Assembly (NCBI GenBank): GCA_002719335.1
Contig: PBHE01000008.1
Coordinates: 30,217 to 94,216 of the forward strand
Length of the DNA stretch: 64,000 bases
Origin: Acidimicrobiaceae bacterium
Lineage (GTDB): Bacteria; Actinomycetota; Acidimicrobiia; Acidimicrobiales; Poriferisodalaceae
Direction of reading: 5' to 3'
In this document: positions 53,541-62,563 of the stretch, one piece after another
How positions within the stretch are numbered: the first letter of the stretch is position 1
Layout: each line of letters opens with the position of its first letter
Notes under the pieces: generated by a model
Told to the model about the DNA's origin: nothing
Seen by the model: only the letters and a program-made list of their open reading frames with translations
The model's database searches: none
Made by a program: the position numbers and the translations under genes

Positions 53541-54323
53541 TCAGTAGGGCATTGTCCCGCCGTCGACGGGGAACATGCAGCCGGTCATGTTGCGCGCTGC
53601 ATCGGAAGCCAGGTGCACGGCCACCGCTGCGACCTCCTCCACGGTGTTGAGCCGCTTGATCGCGGCCTCTTGCGCAAAGACGTCCAGCAACGCGTCGTAG
53701 TTATCAAGGCCCATGGCGACCGCCGAATCAGGTCCCGTGGCGCGCACGATGTCCGTCTCGATCAGGCCGGGAAGGATCGAGTTCACGGTTATGCCGAGGG
53801 TTCCAACCTCGTGCGCCGCCGCCTTGACCAGGCCATTCACCGCATGCTTGGTGGCCGCATAGCCCGGGATTCCGGGCTTGCCAAGTTTGCCCTCCACCGA
53901 CGAGGTGACCAGGATGCGGCCGGTTTCACGCGGCACCATGTGTTGGAGCGCACGCCTCATCCCCCAGAACACGTGGTTCAGATTCCAGTCGATCTCGAGC
54001 GCCCATTCTTCGTCGCTCATCTGGAACACCGGAGCCGTCATCTGCACGCCACCGCTGTTAAGACAGCAGATATCGAGCTGACCGAAGTGTTCGATCGCAA
54101 AGTCGACCAACCCCTCAACGGTGTCCTGTGAGGACGCATCGCCGGCGAAGAACGCTGCGTCTTCGCCAGCGCCCATCTCGTTGAGAGCCCGCTGGCCCTT
54201 CTCCTCGTCCCGGCCGTTGACCACTACCTGGGCACCCTCGCGCAAGAACGCCTCGGCCATCCCGCGGCCAATGCTGCGCGTGCCGCCGGTGATGCAGGCG
54301 ACCCGTCCGTCGAGCTTTCCCAT
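53541..54323 (-). CDS. short-chain dehydrogenase/reductase (tandem copy 1)
   Basis: 260 residues, classical SDR. 'ACITGGTRSIGRGMAEAFL' is the nucleotide-binding loop, and 'LNSGG' stands for the usual NNAG. The catalytic Ser is in 'VTSSVEGKLGKPG' and Tyr/Lys in 'YAATKHA'. 'NGR' after the second strand (about residue 37) suggests NADP(H). It is clearly paralogous to the next gene (same 'REGAQVVVNGR', 'AIKRLNTVEEVA' and 'VDGGT-PY' ending). Its ATG is 11 bp after that gene's stop, with GGGGGA upstream. Confidence 0.92.
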   Translation of the reverse strand: MGKLDGRVACITGGTRSIGRGMAEAFLREGAQVVVNGRDEEKGQRALNEMGAGEDAAFFAGDASSQDTVEGLVDFAIEHFGQLDICCLNSGGVQMTAPVFQMSDEEWALEIDWNLNHVFWGMRRALQHMVPRETGRILVTSSVEGKLGKPGIPGYAATKHAVNGLVKAAAHEVGTLGITVNSILPGLIETDIVRATGPDSAVAMGLDNYDALLDVFAQEAAIKRLNTVEEVAAVAVHLASDAARNMTGCMFPVDGGTMPY

Positions 54324-54334
54324 CGGTGTCCCCC

Positions 54335-55114
54335 TTAGTACGGCGCGGTGCCGCCGTCGATGGAGATCAGCGACCCGCTGATCCCTCCGCCTGCTTCGGA
54401 TGCGAGCAGCACGCAGACTTCAGCTACGTCCTCCACCGCGTTGAGGCGTTTTATTGCGGACTCGGAAGCGAACTGCTCAAGCAGTTGCTCGTAGGTGATA
54501 CCCATCGCCTCGGCCGCCAGCGGACCTTCGGCCATCATGATGTCCGTCTCGATGGCGCCCGGACACACCGCGTTGACGGTAATGCCGAGCGAGCCGACCT
54601 CCTGGGCGCACGACTTCACCAGACCGTTAATGGCGTGCTTGGCTGCCACGTAGATCGAGATCGCTGGCTTGCCGACCTTGCCCTCCACCGATGACATGGC
54701 GATGATACGGCCGCTGCCCTGGGGGATCATGTACTTGAGCGAGGCCCGCATCGTCCAGAACGTGTGCCAAAAATTCCACTCGAGACTGTCCTGCATGGCC
54801 TCGTCGGTGAGATCGACGATCGGCGCGTGGTTACTCGCGCCACCTGCGTTGGCGAACAGGATGTCAATCTTGCCGTACCGCTCAACAGTGCCGTTCACGA
54901 CCGCCTCGCACCCATCGCTGCTCTTCACGTCGGCGGCGATGAAGTGGGCGTCGTCACCCGCACCCATCTCAGCCAGCGCCTGCGCGCCCTTGTCTTCGCT
55001 GCGACCGTTGACCACGACCTGGGCACCCTCGCGCAAGAACGCCTCGGCGGCGGCCCGTCCGATGCCGCGCGTGCCCCCAGTGACGCAGGCGACCTTGCCG
55101 TCCAACGCACCCAC
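54335..55114 (-). CDS. short-chain dehydrogenase/reductase (tandem copy 2)
   Basis: 259 residues from GTG at 55114, preceded by GGAGGA; the frame is open to 55192 but the extra residues do not belong to the fold. 'ACVTGGTRGIGRAAAEAFL', 'FANAGG', 'MSSVEGKVGKP' and 'YVAAKHA' are the SDR motifs. Near-identical blocks ('FLREGAQVVVNGR', 'AIKRLNAVEDVAE') show a tandem duplication with the downstream gene. It is probably the first gene of a leftward transcription unit ending with the VOC gene. Confidence 0.92.
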   Translation of the reverse strand: MGALDGKVACVTGGTRGIGRAAAEAFLREGAQVVVNGRSEDKGAQALAEMGAGDDAHFIAADVKSSDGCEAVVNGTVERYGKIDILFANAGGASNHAPIVDLTDEAMQDSLEWNFWHTFWTMRASLKYMIPQGSGRIIAMSSVEGKVGKPAISIYVAAKHAINGLVKSCAQEVGSLGITVNAVCPGAIETDIMMAEGPLAAEAMGITYEQLLEQFASESAIKRLNAVEDVAEVCVLLASEAGGGISGSLISIDGGTAPY

Positions 55115-55215
55115 GCGGTCCTCCTTCCGTGGCGCCCCGTCGGGGTGCCAGGTGCCTATACTAACCGCTCGATCAATTTCGACCGGCCGCACTTGACGGC
55201 GACTAGGTTTCGGAC

Positions 55216-56013
55216 ATGGACCGGCGCATCGGACAACTGTTGAGTCTCGACGGGCGAATCGCCCTTGTCACCGGCGCGGCGACGGGGATCGGCGAAGCCA
55301 TCGCCCGGACGCTCGTCTCGGCAGGCGCATCGGTAACGATCGGCGACATCGACACCGAGGGTGCGGTCCGGGTCGGCGACGACATCGGTGCCACAGTCGT
55401 CGAACTCGACGTCACAGACGCTCAGCAGGCCACCGAGGTCGTTGACGCTATCGACGGCTTGGATCTGCTCGTCAACAACGCCGGTACCTACCATGAGGCG
55501 GGCAGCATCCTCGATCAGCCGGTCGACAGTTGGCGACGTTCGATCGACGTCAATCTGGCCGGGCTGTTCAACTGCAGCAAGCCCGCGGCGTCATCGATGG
55601 TGGCGGGCGGCCGAAACGGCACGATCGTCAACATCGCCTCGGTCGACGGGCTACTGCCCTGCCTCGGAACCGGGTACGACTCGGCCAAGGCTGGGGCCAT
55701 CCAGTTCTCGCGGAGCCTGGCTGTCGACCTGGCACCACACGGGATTCGGGTGAATGCCGTGAGTCCTGGGCACGTGCCGGTTCCCACCCTGGCGAAGATG
55801 CAGGCCGGCGAGATTGAGCCGCTCTGGCCCCGGGACCCGTCGGTCAGTGGGTTGATGGGACCGCTCATGCGGCAGCGGTCGTCGAACATCCCGCTGGGTC
55901 GTTCGGCCGAGGTCGACGAGATCGCAAATGCCGTACTTTTCCTCTCGAGCGAAGCGTCGAGCTACGTGACCGGTCAGAATCTCACCGTCGACGGCGGATG
56001 GACGTTGGTGTAA
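55216..56013 (+). CDS. short-chain dehydrogenase/reductase (third, divergent type)
   Basis: 265 residues. 'ALVTGAATGIGEAIARTLV' is the cofactor loop and 'GDIDTEG' has an acidic residue after strand two, suggesting NAD(H). 'LLVNNAGTYHEAG', catalytic Ser in 'NIASVDGLLP', 'YDSAKAGAI' and 'VNAVSPGHVPVPTL' complete the classical fold. It is divergent from the SDR pair and about 5 bp upstream of the SnoaL-like gene. It is not a recent copy of the tandem pair. Confidence 0.92.
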   Translation: MDRRIGQLLSLDGRIALVTGAATGIGEAIARTLVSAGASVTIGDIDTEGAVRVGDDIGATVVELDVTDAQQATEVVDAIDGLDLLVNNAGTYHEAGSILDQPVDSWRRSIDVNLAGLFNCSKPAASSMVAGGRNGTIVNIASVDGLLPCLGTGYDSAKAGAIQFSRSLAVDLAPHGIRVNAVSPGHVPVPTLAKMQAGEIEPLWPRDPSVSGLMGPLMRQRSSNIPLGRSAEVDEIANAVLFLSSEASSYVTGQNLTVDGGWTLV

Positions 56014-56018
56014 GCGCC

Positions 56019-56444
56019 ATGGGAAGCCCCGAGGACCGTGCGGCCATCGTCCAACTGACGATCGACTACTGCTGGGCGCTTGACACCGGCGATTGGGATG
56101 CCCTTCGGGAGGTGTTCACTCCCGACGCGGTAACCGATCTCGGCGAGGGCGGCCAGGACGGCATCGAGGAGATCATCAGCCGGGTCTCGAGCGCGCTGAG
56201 CCGGCTGGACGACTCCCAGCACATGGTGAGCACCCATCAGATCACCATCGATGGCGATACCGCTGTCGGGCGGTGCTACCTCCACGCGCAGCACATCCGC
56301 AAGGTGACCGGAGGCAGCCCCCTGTTTGTCGTGGCCGGCCGCTACGAGGACCACTACGTTCGGACGCCTTCCGGCTGGCGCATAAGCCAGCGACGTATCG
56401 TGTCGATGTGGACCGACGGCAACCTTGACGTCGTACAGTTCTGA
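56019..56444 (+). CDS. SnoaL/NTF2-like protein
   Basis: 141 residues from ATG at 56019, 5 bp after the SDR stop; the frame is open from 55998. It has the cone-shaped alpha+beta pattern of the SnoaL_4 group: 'IVQLTIDYCWALDTGDWDAL', 'VFTPDAVTDLGEGG', 'DSQHMVSTHQITIDGDTAVG' and 'VRTPSGWRISQRRIVSMW'. Family members include polyketide cyclases, steroid isomerase-like enzymes and dehydratases. Asp and His residues are available for catalysis ('VSTHQ'). The substrate is unknown. Confidence 0.85.
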   Translation: MGSPEDRAAIVQLTIDYCWALDTGDWDALREVFTPDAVTDLGEGGQDGIEEIISRVSSALSRLDDSQHMVSTHQITIDGDTAVGRCYLHAQHIRKVTGGSPLFVVAGRYEDHYVRTPSGWRISQRRIVSMWTDGNLDVVQF

Positions 56445-56730
56445 GGTTCTGAAGGCGCCCTATGGCGACGTGTCACCACCACTCTCCTTCAGATACCAAA
56501 GATCACGCTCCGACCGTCGGTTGGCTTCTCCGTTGCAGATCATTTTGCCGCTTGCCGCTACCAGAGTGAAGTCAGTGGCCGGCCATTTGGACTGAGGGCC
56601 GTCCTCTCCGAACAGACTGATCGACACCGTGATAAGGCCCGTCACGCGCAACCACCGATCGCGTGCCCCAGTTGTACGTTGTGACCACGAGAACCCCACG
56701 CGTGCTACAAAGGCCACTTAACTACGCGAT
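56445..56730 (+). promoter_or_regulatory. spacer upstream of acyl-CoA dehydrogenase gene
   Basis: 286 bp with locally lower G+C than the flanking genes. A minus-strand frame (56460-56717) of 85 codons has no recognisable motif and is not called. The spacer probably carries the promoter of the acyl-CoA dehydrogenase gene; I cannot place the boxes. Confidence 0.3.
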
Positions 56731-58020
56731 ATGTCCCTTGGATTCCAGGAGTTCACCTTGGCCGAAGAAGTGCTTGTCGAGACGTTCACCGAGCAGTGCG
56801 AAGCCTGGCTGGCCGAACACGGCACCCGAAGCGTCGCCAGCTCAATCGACGATGACGTCTGGGGAGTCGGCGATTTCAGCGTTTCGGTCTTCCATGACAT
56901 GGCCTTCGAGGAGGAGGAGGCGCATCTGTCGGCGCTCCGTCAGTGGAATCGACAAAAGGCCGAGGAGGGCTACCACGCCATCGTCTGGTCCGAGGACTAC
57001 GGGGGATTGGGCCTCAGCCAAGCCCACGCACGGGCTTTCGGACGCGTCGAGCGCCGCTATCAGGTCCCTGACTCCCACGAGCTGTTCAGCGTCACCATTG
57101 GGCTCATGGCGCCCACCATCCAGACGTTCGGCACACCTGAGCAGAAGGACCGATGGATCGCCGATCTGCTGGCCACGAACATCTACTGCTGCCAGCTGTT
57201 CTCCGAGCCTGGGGCGGGTTCCGATCTCGCCTCGCTCGGCTGCCGGGCTGTCCGCGACGGTGACGAGTGGATCGTCACCGGCCAGAAGGTGTGGAGTTCG
57301 GGCGCACAGTTCGCCGACTACGGGCTGTTGATCTCCCGCTCGGATGTGGACACACCAAAACACAAGGGCATGACGGCGTTTATGGTGCCGTTCGACACGC
57401 CTGGCGTCGAGGTGCGACCGATCAAGCAGATGAGCGGGGGAACATCGTTCAACGAGGTGTTCTTCAGCGAGGCTCGGCTGGGTGATGAGATGCGTGTCGG
57501 CGACGTCGGCGAGGGCTGGAAAGTTGCACTTACGACTCTCGGATTCGAGCGCGATCATTCGGCGACTGGCGGTGGCAGTGGTCGGCGTCCTGGTGGATCC
57601 TGGCAGCAGCTCCGGTCGACAGCTGAGGCACTCGAGGTCACGGGTGAACCGGTCGTGCGCGATGCCATGATGCGGCTTTATCTGCACCTCCAATCCGAGG
57701 GGCACCTCAATCGACGGGCTGCCGATCTAGCTCGCGGTGGGACACCAGGTCCTGAAGGGTCGCTGGGCAAGCTGAAGTGGACCGAGGGGATGCGAAAGAT
57801 GTCCGACACCGTTTCGGCGATTTTGGGACCGCGCTTAATCGCTGACACCGGCGAGTGGGGTACCTACGCCTGGGGCGAGCACGTGCTGGGCGCGCCGGGA
57901 TACCGAATCGCGGGGGGTTCTGACGAGGTGCAGCGCAACATCATCGGCGAGCGGGTGTTGGGGCTTCCTGGCGAACCTCGCGTAGACAAAGATGTTCCTT
58001 GGCGGGACATCCCGAAGTAG
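56731..58020 (+). CDS. acyl-CoA dehydrogenase family protein
   Basis: 429 residues, ATG. The N-terminal helical domain precedes 'YHAIVWSEDYGGLGLS'. The FAD/acyl-CoA middle domain has 'CQLFSEPGAGSDLASLGCRA', 'WIVTGQKVWSSGAQFADYG' and 'VPFDTPGVEVRPIKQMSGG'. The C-terminus has 'RIAGGSDEVQRNIIGERVLG'. It resembles the FadE-type enzymes of actinobacterial lipid and sterol degradation, in which two different chains may pair. It oxidises an acyl-CoA; chain or ring substrate is unknown. Confidence 0.92.
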   Translation: MSLGFQEFTLAEEVLVETFTEQCEAWLAEHGTRSVASSIDDDVWGVGDFSVSVFHDMAFEEEEAHLSALRQWNRQKAEEGYHAIVWSEDYGGLGLSQAHARAFGRVERRYQVPDSHELFSVTIGLMAPTIQTFGTPEQKDRWIADLLATNIYCCQLFSEPGAGSDLASLGCRAVRDGDEWIVTGQKVWSSGAQFADYGLLISRSDVDTPKHKGMTAFMVPFDTPGVEVRPIKQMSGGTSFNEVFFSEARLGDEMRVGDVGEGWKVALTTLGFERDHSATGGGSGRRPGGSWQQLRSTAEALEVTGEPVVRDAMMRLYLHLQSEGHLNRRAADLARGGTPGPEGSLGKLKWTEGMRKMSDTVSAILGPRLIADTGEWGTYAWGEHVLGAPGYRIAGGSDEVQRNIIGERVLGLPGEPRVDKDVPWRDIPK

Positions 58021-58054
58021 CGATCGCACGCGCTGGCGGACAAGAAGCAGCGAC

Positions 58055-58162
58055 GTGGATCTCGGTCTCAGAGGCAAGCGAGCCCTAGCCACCGGCTCGA
58101 CGAAGGGCATTGGCCGGGCCGTTGTCGAGGCGTAGTTGGCTGAAGCCGCGGGTGGACCGTGA
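58055..58162 (+). pseudogene. truncated short-chain dehydrogenase remnant
   Basis: From GTG at 58055 the plus strand reads VDLGLRGKRALATGSTKGIG followed by RAVVEA and then TAG at 58133-58135; the frame goes on 'LAEAAGGP' to a TGA. This is the N-terminal nucleotide-binding loop of an SDR ('GSTKGIGRA') with a stop codon in helix one, and nothing of the rest of the fold follows. The fragment lies between the acyl-CoA dehydrogenase and the convergent P450 gene, as expected for the scar of a deletion. Confidence 0.7.
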
Positions 58163-58191
58163 CCACTGCGATCTTGTCAGCCGGCGGCCCC

Positions 58192-59535
58192 TCAGCTATC
58201 TGCGGGCGTCACGTGCACGTCGAGCCGCTTGAGGCCGCGCAACATGAAGCTCGGGTGGTAGTCGAAGGTGTTCGACGAATCGAGCGCAATGGTGCCAAGG
58301 CGGCGGCCCAGCTCTTCGGCCGCGATCTTGCCTTCGAGGCGGGACAGCGCGGCGCCGAGGCAATAGTGGATGCCTTTGCCGAAGGCGAGGTGATCCTTGG
58401 CCTCCTCGCGAGCGGGACAAAAGGCGTCGGGATCCTCGAACACAGACGGGTCGCGGTTGGCGGCGGCAAACATCGCTACAACTCGGTCACCGGCGCGAAG
58501 CTGCGTTCCGGCGATCTCACAATCGCGGGTGACGATGCGGAACATGCCCTGCGTGGGCGTCGCAAGCCTCAGGCTCTCGTCCACCACTCCTCTAGCGCGA
58601 CCGACGGGATCGGCCTTGAGTGCAGCCCACTCGTCGGGGGTGTCACACAGATTCCGCATCATCTCAGTCAGGAACTTCGTGGTTGTCTCGTTGCCCGCGA
58701 CCAACAACTGCTGGATGATCGACAACATCTCAGCGATCGTCAGTGGGTCGTCGTTCAGATCTTCGAGCGCTTCGTCCAAGTCGAGGTCTTCACGGTCAAT
58801 ACGCGCATTGAGTAGATTCGTCAAAATGTCGTCCTGCGGTTCGGTGCGACGCAGGCCGAGTTGTTCGGCGAAGTACTTCTGGAACTCGATGATCTCGCGT
58901 TCGGCATCGAGGCGTTCGTCGATCGAGATGTTAGTGCCGATGCCGGCGATCGACGCGTCGCTCCACCGCTTGAAGTCGGCCAGGCGGTCATCGGGCACGT
59001 TCAGAGCCTTGGCGATCGCCGTCACGGGAAGCGGCACGGCGAACGTCTCGACGAACTCAACGGGGTCGCCGGCGGCAGCACGATCCAAAAGGTCGTCAAT
59101 GAGACCTGCTGTGATCGCGCGGATCGCCGGCTCGAGGTCGTTGATTACCTTCGGCGTGAACGCTTTCGCCACCAGCCGGCGGTAGCGCGTGTGATCGGGT
59201 GGATCGACGGTGAGCATGGTGCCGATGCGGTCGTAGCCGCCCTCGGTTTCGTAGAGCTCCTTCATTCGGGTAGCCAACTCGGAGCTGATGCCACCGCTCG
59301 TGTCGAAGCGCGACGAGAACGTCTCGGTGTCCCGCACTACCTCGAGAACGTCCTCGTGGCGGGTGATCAGGTGCAGTGATCCGCCCGGAATGGCGGCCTG
59401 AAAAACCGGTGCATCCTGTTGCATGCGGGCGTAGTAGACGTGAGGGCACTGTTGAACCGCCGGATCGAACAGACCGAAATCGGCCAAGTCGACGGTGTCT
59501 GCAGTGGGGTTTGGGGCGATCGTCTCGTCGGTCAT
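58192..59535 (-). CDS. cytochrome P450
   Basis: 447 residues, bacterial class I type without membrane anchor. The heme-thiolate motif is 'HLAFGKGIHYCLGAAL' with Cys392. The I-helix oxygen motif reads 'AGNETTTKFLTEMM', and the ExxR motif is 'DESLRLATPTQG'. 'DPPDHTRYRRLVAKAF' is the C-helix heme-propionate segment. It hydroxylates a hydrophobic substrate using electrons from a ferredoxin. It could be the same as or different from the Rieske ferredoxin at 62.6 kb (P450s usually use 3Fe-4S or 2Fe-2S ferredoxins). GGGAG lies upstream of the ATG. Confidence 0.95.
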   Translation of the reverse strand: MTDETIAPNPTADTVDLADFGLFDPAVQQCPHVYYARMQQDAPVFQAAIPGGSLHLITRHEDVLEVVRDTETFSSRFDTSGGISSELATRMKELYETEGGYDRIGTMLTVDPPDHTRYRRLVAKAFTPKVINDLEPAIRAITAGLIDDLLDRAAAGDPVEFVETFAVPLPVTAIAKALNVPDDRLADFKRWSDASIAGIGTNISIDERLDAEREIIEFQKYFAEQLGLRRTEPQDDILTNLLNARIDREDLDLDEALEDLNDDPLTIAEMLSIIQQLLVAGNETTTKFLTEMMRNLCDTPDEWAALKADPVGRARGVVDESLRLATPTQGMFRIVTRDCEIAGTQLRAGDRVVAMFAAANRDPSVFEDPDAFCPAREEAKDHLAFGKGIHYCLGAALSRLEGKIAAEELGRRLGTIALDSSNTFDYHPSFMLRGLKRLDVHVTPADS

Positions 59536-59546
59536 GTGGGGCTCCC

Positions 59547-60515
59547 TCAGGTTCCTGCCAGCTTGGCTACTACGGGTGCGAACGCCTCCATGTTCGCGCC
59601 TCCGACCGTGACGTAGCTGATGCCGTACTCCTCGCGACGCTCGACGAGGGTCTCGCAGATCTCGTCCGCGGACCCTATCAGCGCGTGCGGGTGGCGAGCC
59701 AGCTCCTCGGGCTGCATGCCGAATGCGCTGGCCATAGCTTCGAGCGTAGGCTGTGTCGCGTCGGTGACAGCAGTGAAGTACGCGCCGATCTCGAGCTCGA
59801 GCTGATCGAATCGATCGCCAGCGCCTTCGCGGATCCAGTTGACCTTGTCCGTCGTGCCGGCAGCGGTGCCCGACCCGATGCCGTGCGCGCCGATCTTGCC
59901 ATCGGAGTTGTCGAAGTTGATCGAAACGATGTCGGCCATGGCGCCCGCAGTGCGCAGGACCCGCGGACTCCCCCCGCCGATCATGATCCGCGGGCCGCCA
60001 TCCTGGACTGAAGCCGGTACGGCGGCCATGTTCTTGACCTGGACGTGTTGTCCGGTCATTTCCAACTCATCGCCGGCGAAGAAGCTACGAGCGAGCTGGA
60101 CGTGCTCGATCAGCCGATCGATGCGGACTCCGGGGCGATCCATCGGCACGCCCATCGCCTCGTACTCACTCGTGACCCAGCCGGCTCCAAATCCCGGCTC
60201 AAGCCGGCCATCCGACAGCAGGTCGATCGTGGCGAGTGACTTGGCAAGCACGACGGGCTGGTGATAGTCGACACACATCACCCGGGCACCAATGAGGATG
60301 CTGTCCGTCACTGCCGCGGCGGTTGCCATCGCGGGAAGTGCGGCGAGGTTCTGCGGGGGATGACTCGCAGCGGTCATCGCTGCGCCGGGGCCGAGGTAGT
60401 GATCTGCCAGGTGGAAGCAGCTGTAACCCAGATCCTCGGCGCTACGAGCCAGGTCTTTCCACTCCTGGGCGGTGTCGGCCGAGAAGGCCTGGACCCCGAA
60501 TCGAAACGCCCTCAT
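59547..60515 (-). CDS. LLM-class (luciferase-like) oxidoreductase, probably F420-dependent
   Basis: 322 residues from ATG at 60515, with GGGGA upstream; the frame is open to 60536. TIM-barrel landmarks are 'FRFGVQAFSADTAQEWKDLA', 'SCFHLADHYLGPG', 'ARVMCVDYHQPVVLAKSLAT', 'GRLEPGFGAGW' and 'PRIMIGGGSPRVLRTAGAMA'. The 'GFGAGW' and 'IGGGSPR' motifs favour the F420-using actinobacterial subgroup (TIGR03621-like) over FMN/FMNH2 enzymes, but this is not proven. It lies 11 bp upstream of the P450 gene, so the two are co-transcribed. Confidence 0.88.
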   Translation of the reverse strand: MRAFRFGVQAFSADTAQEWKDLARSAEDLGYSCFHLADHYLGPGAAMTAASHPPQNLAALPAMATAAAVTDSILIGARVMCVDYHQPVVLAKSLATIDLLSDGRLEPGFGAGWVTSEYEAMGVPMDRPGVRIDRLIEHVQLARSFFAGDELEMTGQHVQVKNMAAVPASVQDGGPRIMIGGGSPRVLRTAGAMADIVSINFDNSDGKIGAHGIGSGTAAGTTDKVNWIREGAGDRFDQLELEIGAYFTAVTDATQPTLEAMASAFGMQPEELARHPHALIGSADEICETLVERREEYGISYVTVGGANMEAFAPVVAKLAGT

Positions 60516-60567
60516 GAAGTTCCCCTTTCCACGCACGGCTAGGTCAAGCCGACCGCCTCAGCGCAGC

Positions 60568-62313
60568 TCACGACGGCACGTCCACAACGGTGACTTGGCC
60601 GGTGTTTCCGTCGACTTCGATGGTGGCGCCGTCAGGAATCGAAGTCGTGGCGCCCTCGATCGATACCACGCAGGGCAGACCCAGTTCGCGGCTCACGATG
60701 ATCGCATGCGAGATCTGACCGCCGACATTCACCACAACACCTGCTGCTGTCATGAACAACGGCGTCCAACCGGGGTCCGTGTTGGGTGCCACCATGATGT
60801 CGCCAGGTTGCAACGCGGCCGGATCCCCCGGATCCAAGATGATTCGAGCAGTTCCCGTGACCACACCGGGGCTGCCGGCCACACCTGTGAACACATGGCC
60901 TGCTGCGGCCTTGTCACCAGAGGACCGGTCCAGCCGAGGCCATTCCGACAATGGAGGGACGTTGCCGTCGGCGATGATGAACGGGGGCTCCAAGTCGGCC
61001 AGTTCCTGCCAATCCTCGTTGCGCTGGGCGAGCGTGTCGGAGAACGACCCCGGATCGGCTACGAACGCGTCGAGCTCGGACGACAGCAGCATGTAAACGT
61101 GGAACGCGTCGGCGATATTGCCGGCTTCGGCATGGCGTCGTCCGAGCTCCCGGAAGACCATGCGTCCCTCGTGCACGACCTTGATGATGTTCGTCTTGGT
61201 GCGCTCTCGGTACACCATGAAGTTGGAAGCGACGAGTGCGGCCTCGAAGGTACCAGCCAGTTCGTCGTCTCCGATTTCGGCCAGCTTGGCACGGATCTGC
61301 ACGGTGAGCACCTCCCGCTCGGCGGACAGCTTCTGGGCCCGCAGATGGGGTGACTCGGCATCGTCTTGCTGACGAACCCGGTCCAGCAGCGCAACAACGA
61401 GGTCGGGCTTGGTCTCCCAGGTCTCAGCACTGATCTCCCACTCGTTGGGACCTCGGCTTCCAAACTCGTACAGGAAAGTGATCCAGTCGCTAAGGAAGTC
61501 CTGGGCATCAGGGCTCTCCGATGCCTGCAGTCGACCAATCAGCCCGCCGACGCCAGCGTCGAACTCCGCGGTGAGCTTGGCCGCAGCGCGCACCTTGCGG
61601 GACATGTCCCACAGGGCGTGACTGGGGGCTGCGGAGTCGACATCGCCTAAGCCGGCCACGAGACGCATCGGAATTGTGGTGTCACCGATCGCCTCACCGA
61701 TCGCACCGAGGATCCCTGGTGCCACACCTGAAGAACTCGATGACATGTAGTGCTGGTTGAACAACCACACGAGATCCGGTTGCGTGCCCCGAGCCCGATC
61801 CAACAACTCCTGGTCCGACAACGCGGTGAGATCGGGGCGGGCGCCACGCAAGGCGTTCACGTTCTCGCGGTCATCAAACAACTCGGGCCAGTCGGTCCTG
61901 GTCATGATCCACCCGAGGTGTGCTTCGATCTTCGGGGTCAGGTGTGGTTTCTGATCGTCGGGGTGCTCGACATAGGGGGGGACGTCGGGGTGATCTCCGA
62001 AGAACGCCATGTCGAGTTGTTCGACGGTGACTGCAGGGTTGCGCACGCCCTGCATTCGGACGCTCGCGAGATTGATGTAGAAGTGACCCCCGAAGAAGCC
62101 AAAGATCTCGGGGAATACCGAGTCGTACTCGTCGGGCTCGTAGAGGCCAGCTCGACACGAACCCTCGGCTGCGCCGTGGATGATGCCTTCATCCCAGGTG
62201 AACTTCTGGCACAGCGGCGATACCGGCGACGGCATCACCTCGCCGGCGTTGGCACGGGTGTAGTGCGGCCAACGCTCGCTCGGCTGGTAGTCGGTGAGCC
62301 AGCGGTCCTGCAT
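60568..62313 (-). CDS. PEP-utilising/rifampicin-phosphotransferase-like protein without ATP-grasp domain
   Basis: 581 residues. The C-terminal ~90 residues are the swivelling phosphohistidine domain: 'GVAGSPGVVTGTARIILDPG', 'NTDPGWTPLFMTAAGVVVNV' and 'GGQISHAIIVSRELGLPCVV' with His536 as the phosphoacceptor. The preceding ~480 residues resemble the substrate-binding domain of rifampicin phosphotransferase ('TRANAGEVMPSPVSPLCQ' and 'FGSRGPNEWEIS'). The N-terminal ATP-grasp/PEP-synthase domain expected in such enzymes is absent, so it must either use a partner protein or have another role. GGGAGGG precedes the ATG. Confidence 0.85.
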   Translation of the reverse strand: MQDRWLTDYQPSERWPHYTRANAGEVMPSPVSPLCQKFTWDEGIIHGAAEGSCRAGLYEPDEYDSVFPEIFGFFGGHFYINLASVRMQGVRNPAVTVEQLDMAFFGDHPDVPPYVEHPDDQKPHLTPKIEAHLGWIMTRTDWPELFDDRENVNALRGARPDLTALSDQELLDRARGTQPDLVWLFNQHYMSSSSSGVAPGILGAIGEAIGDTTIPMRLVAGLGDVDSAAPSHALWDMSRKVRAAAKLTAEFDAGVGGLIGRLQASESPDAQDFLSDWITFLYEFGSRGPNEWEISAETWETKPDLVVALLDRVRQQDDAESPHLRAQKLSAEREVLTVQIRAKLAEIGDDELAGTFEAALVASNFMVYRERTKTNIIKVVHEGRMVFRELGRRHAEAGNIADAFHVYMLLSSELDAFVADPGSFSDTLAQRNEDWQELADLEPPFIIADGNVPPLSEWPRLDRSSGDKAAAGHVFTGVAGSPGVVTGTARIILDPGDPAALQPGDIMVAPNTDPGWTPLFMTAAGVVVNVGGQISHAIIVSRELGLPCVVSIEGATTSIPDGATIEVDGNTGQVTVVDVPS

Positions 62314-62563
62314 CGATCTATCCCTCCCTAGCCACCGTGTCCTCCGGTTGGCGCACCTTGGAAACTAGTCGCTCGATTGGTGGTCTTCCGCATTCAGCCT
62401 CACGTGACGGGCAAGGTACGGCAGCCCTAGAACAGAAAGGTTGCAGTGCGGGTCGATGGACCGCCAAGATAACGCTCTGAAAGACCCTCCCATACCTGGG
62501 GGGGACGACAATGTGTGCCTCGCCATTCAACCCCTCGACGAGATCCATCTCAGCTCCCTCGTC

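Noticed and set aside
56460..56717. 85-codon minus-strand ORF upstream of the acyl-CoA dehydrogenase
   Set aside because: No motif, no ribosome-binding site and no neighbour on the same strand to support it.
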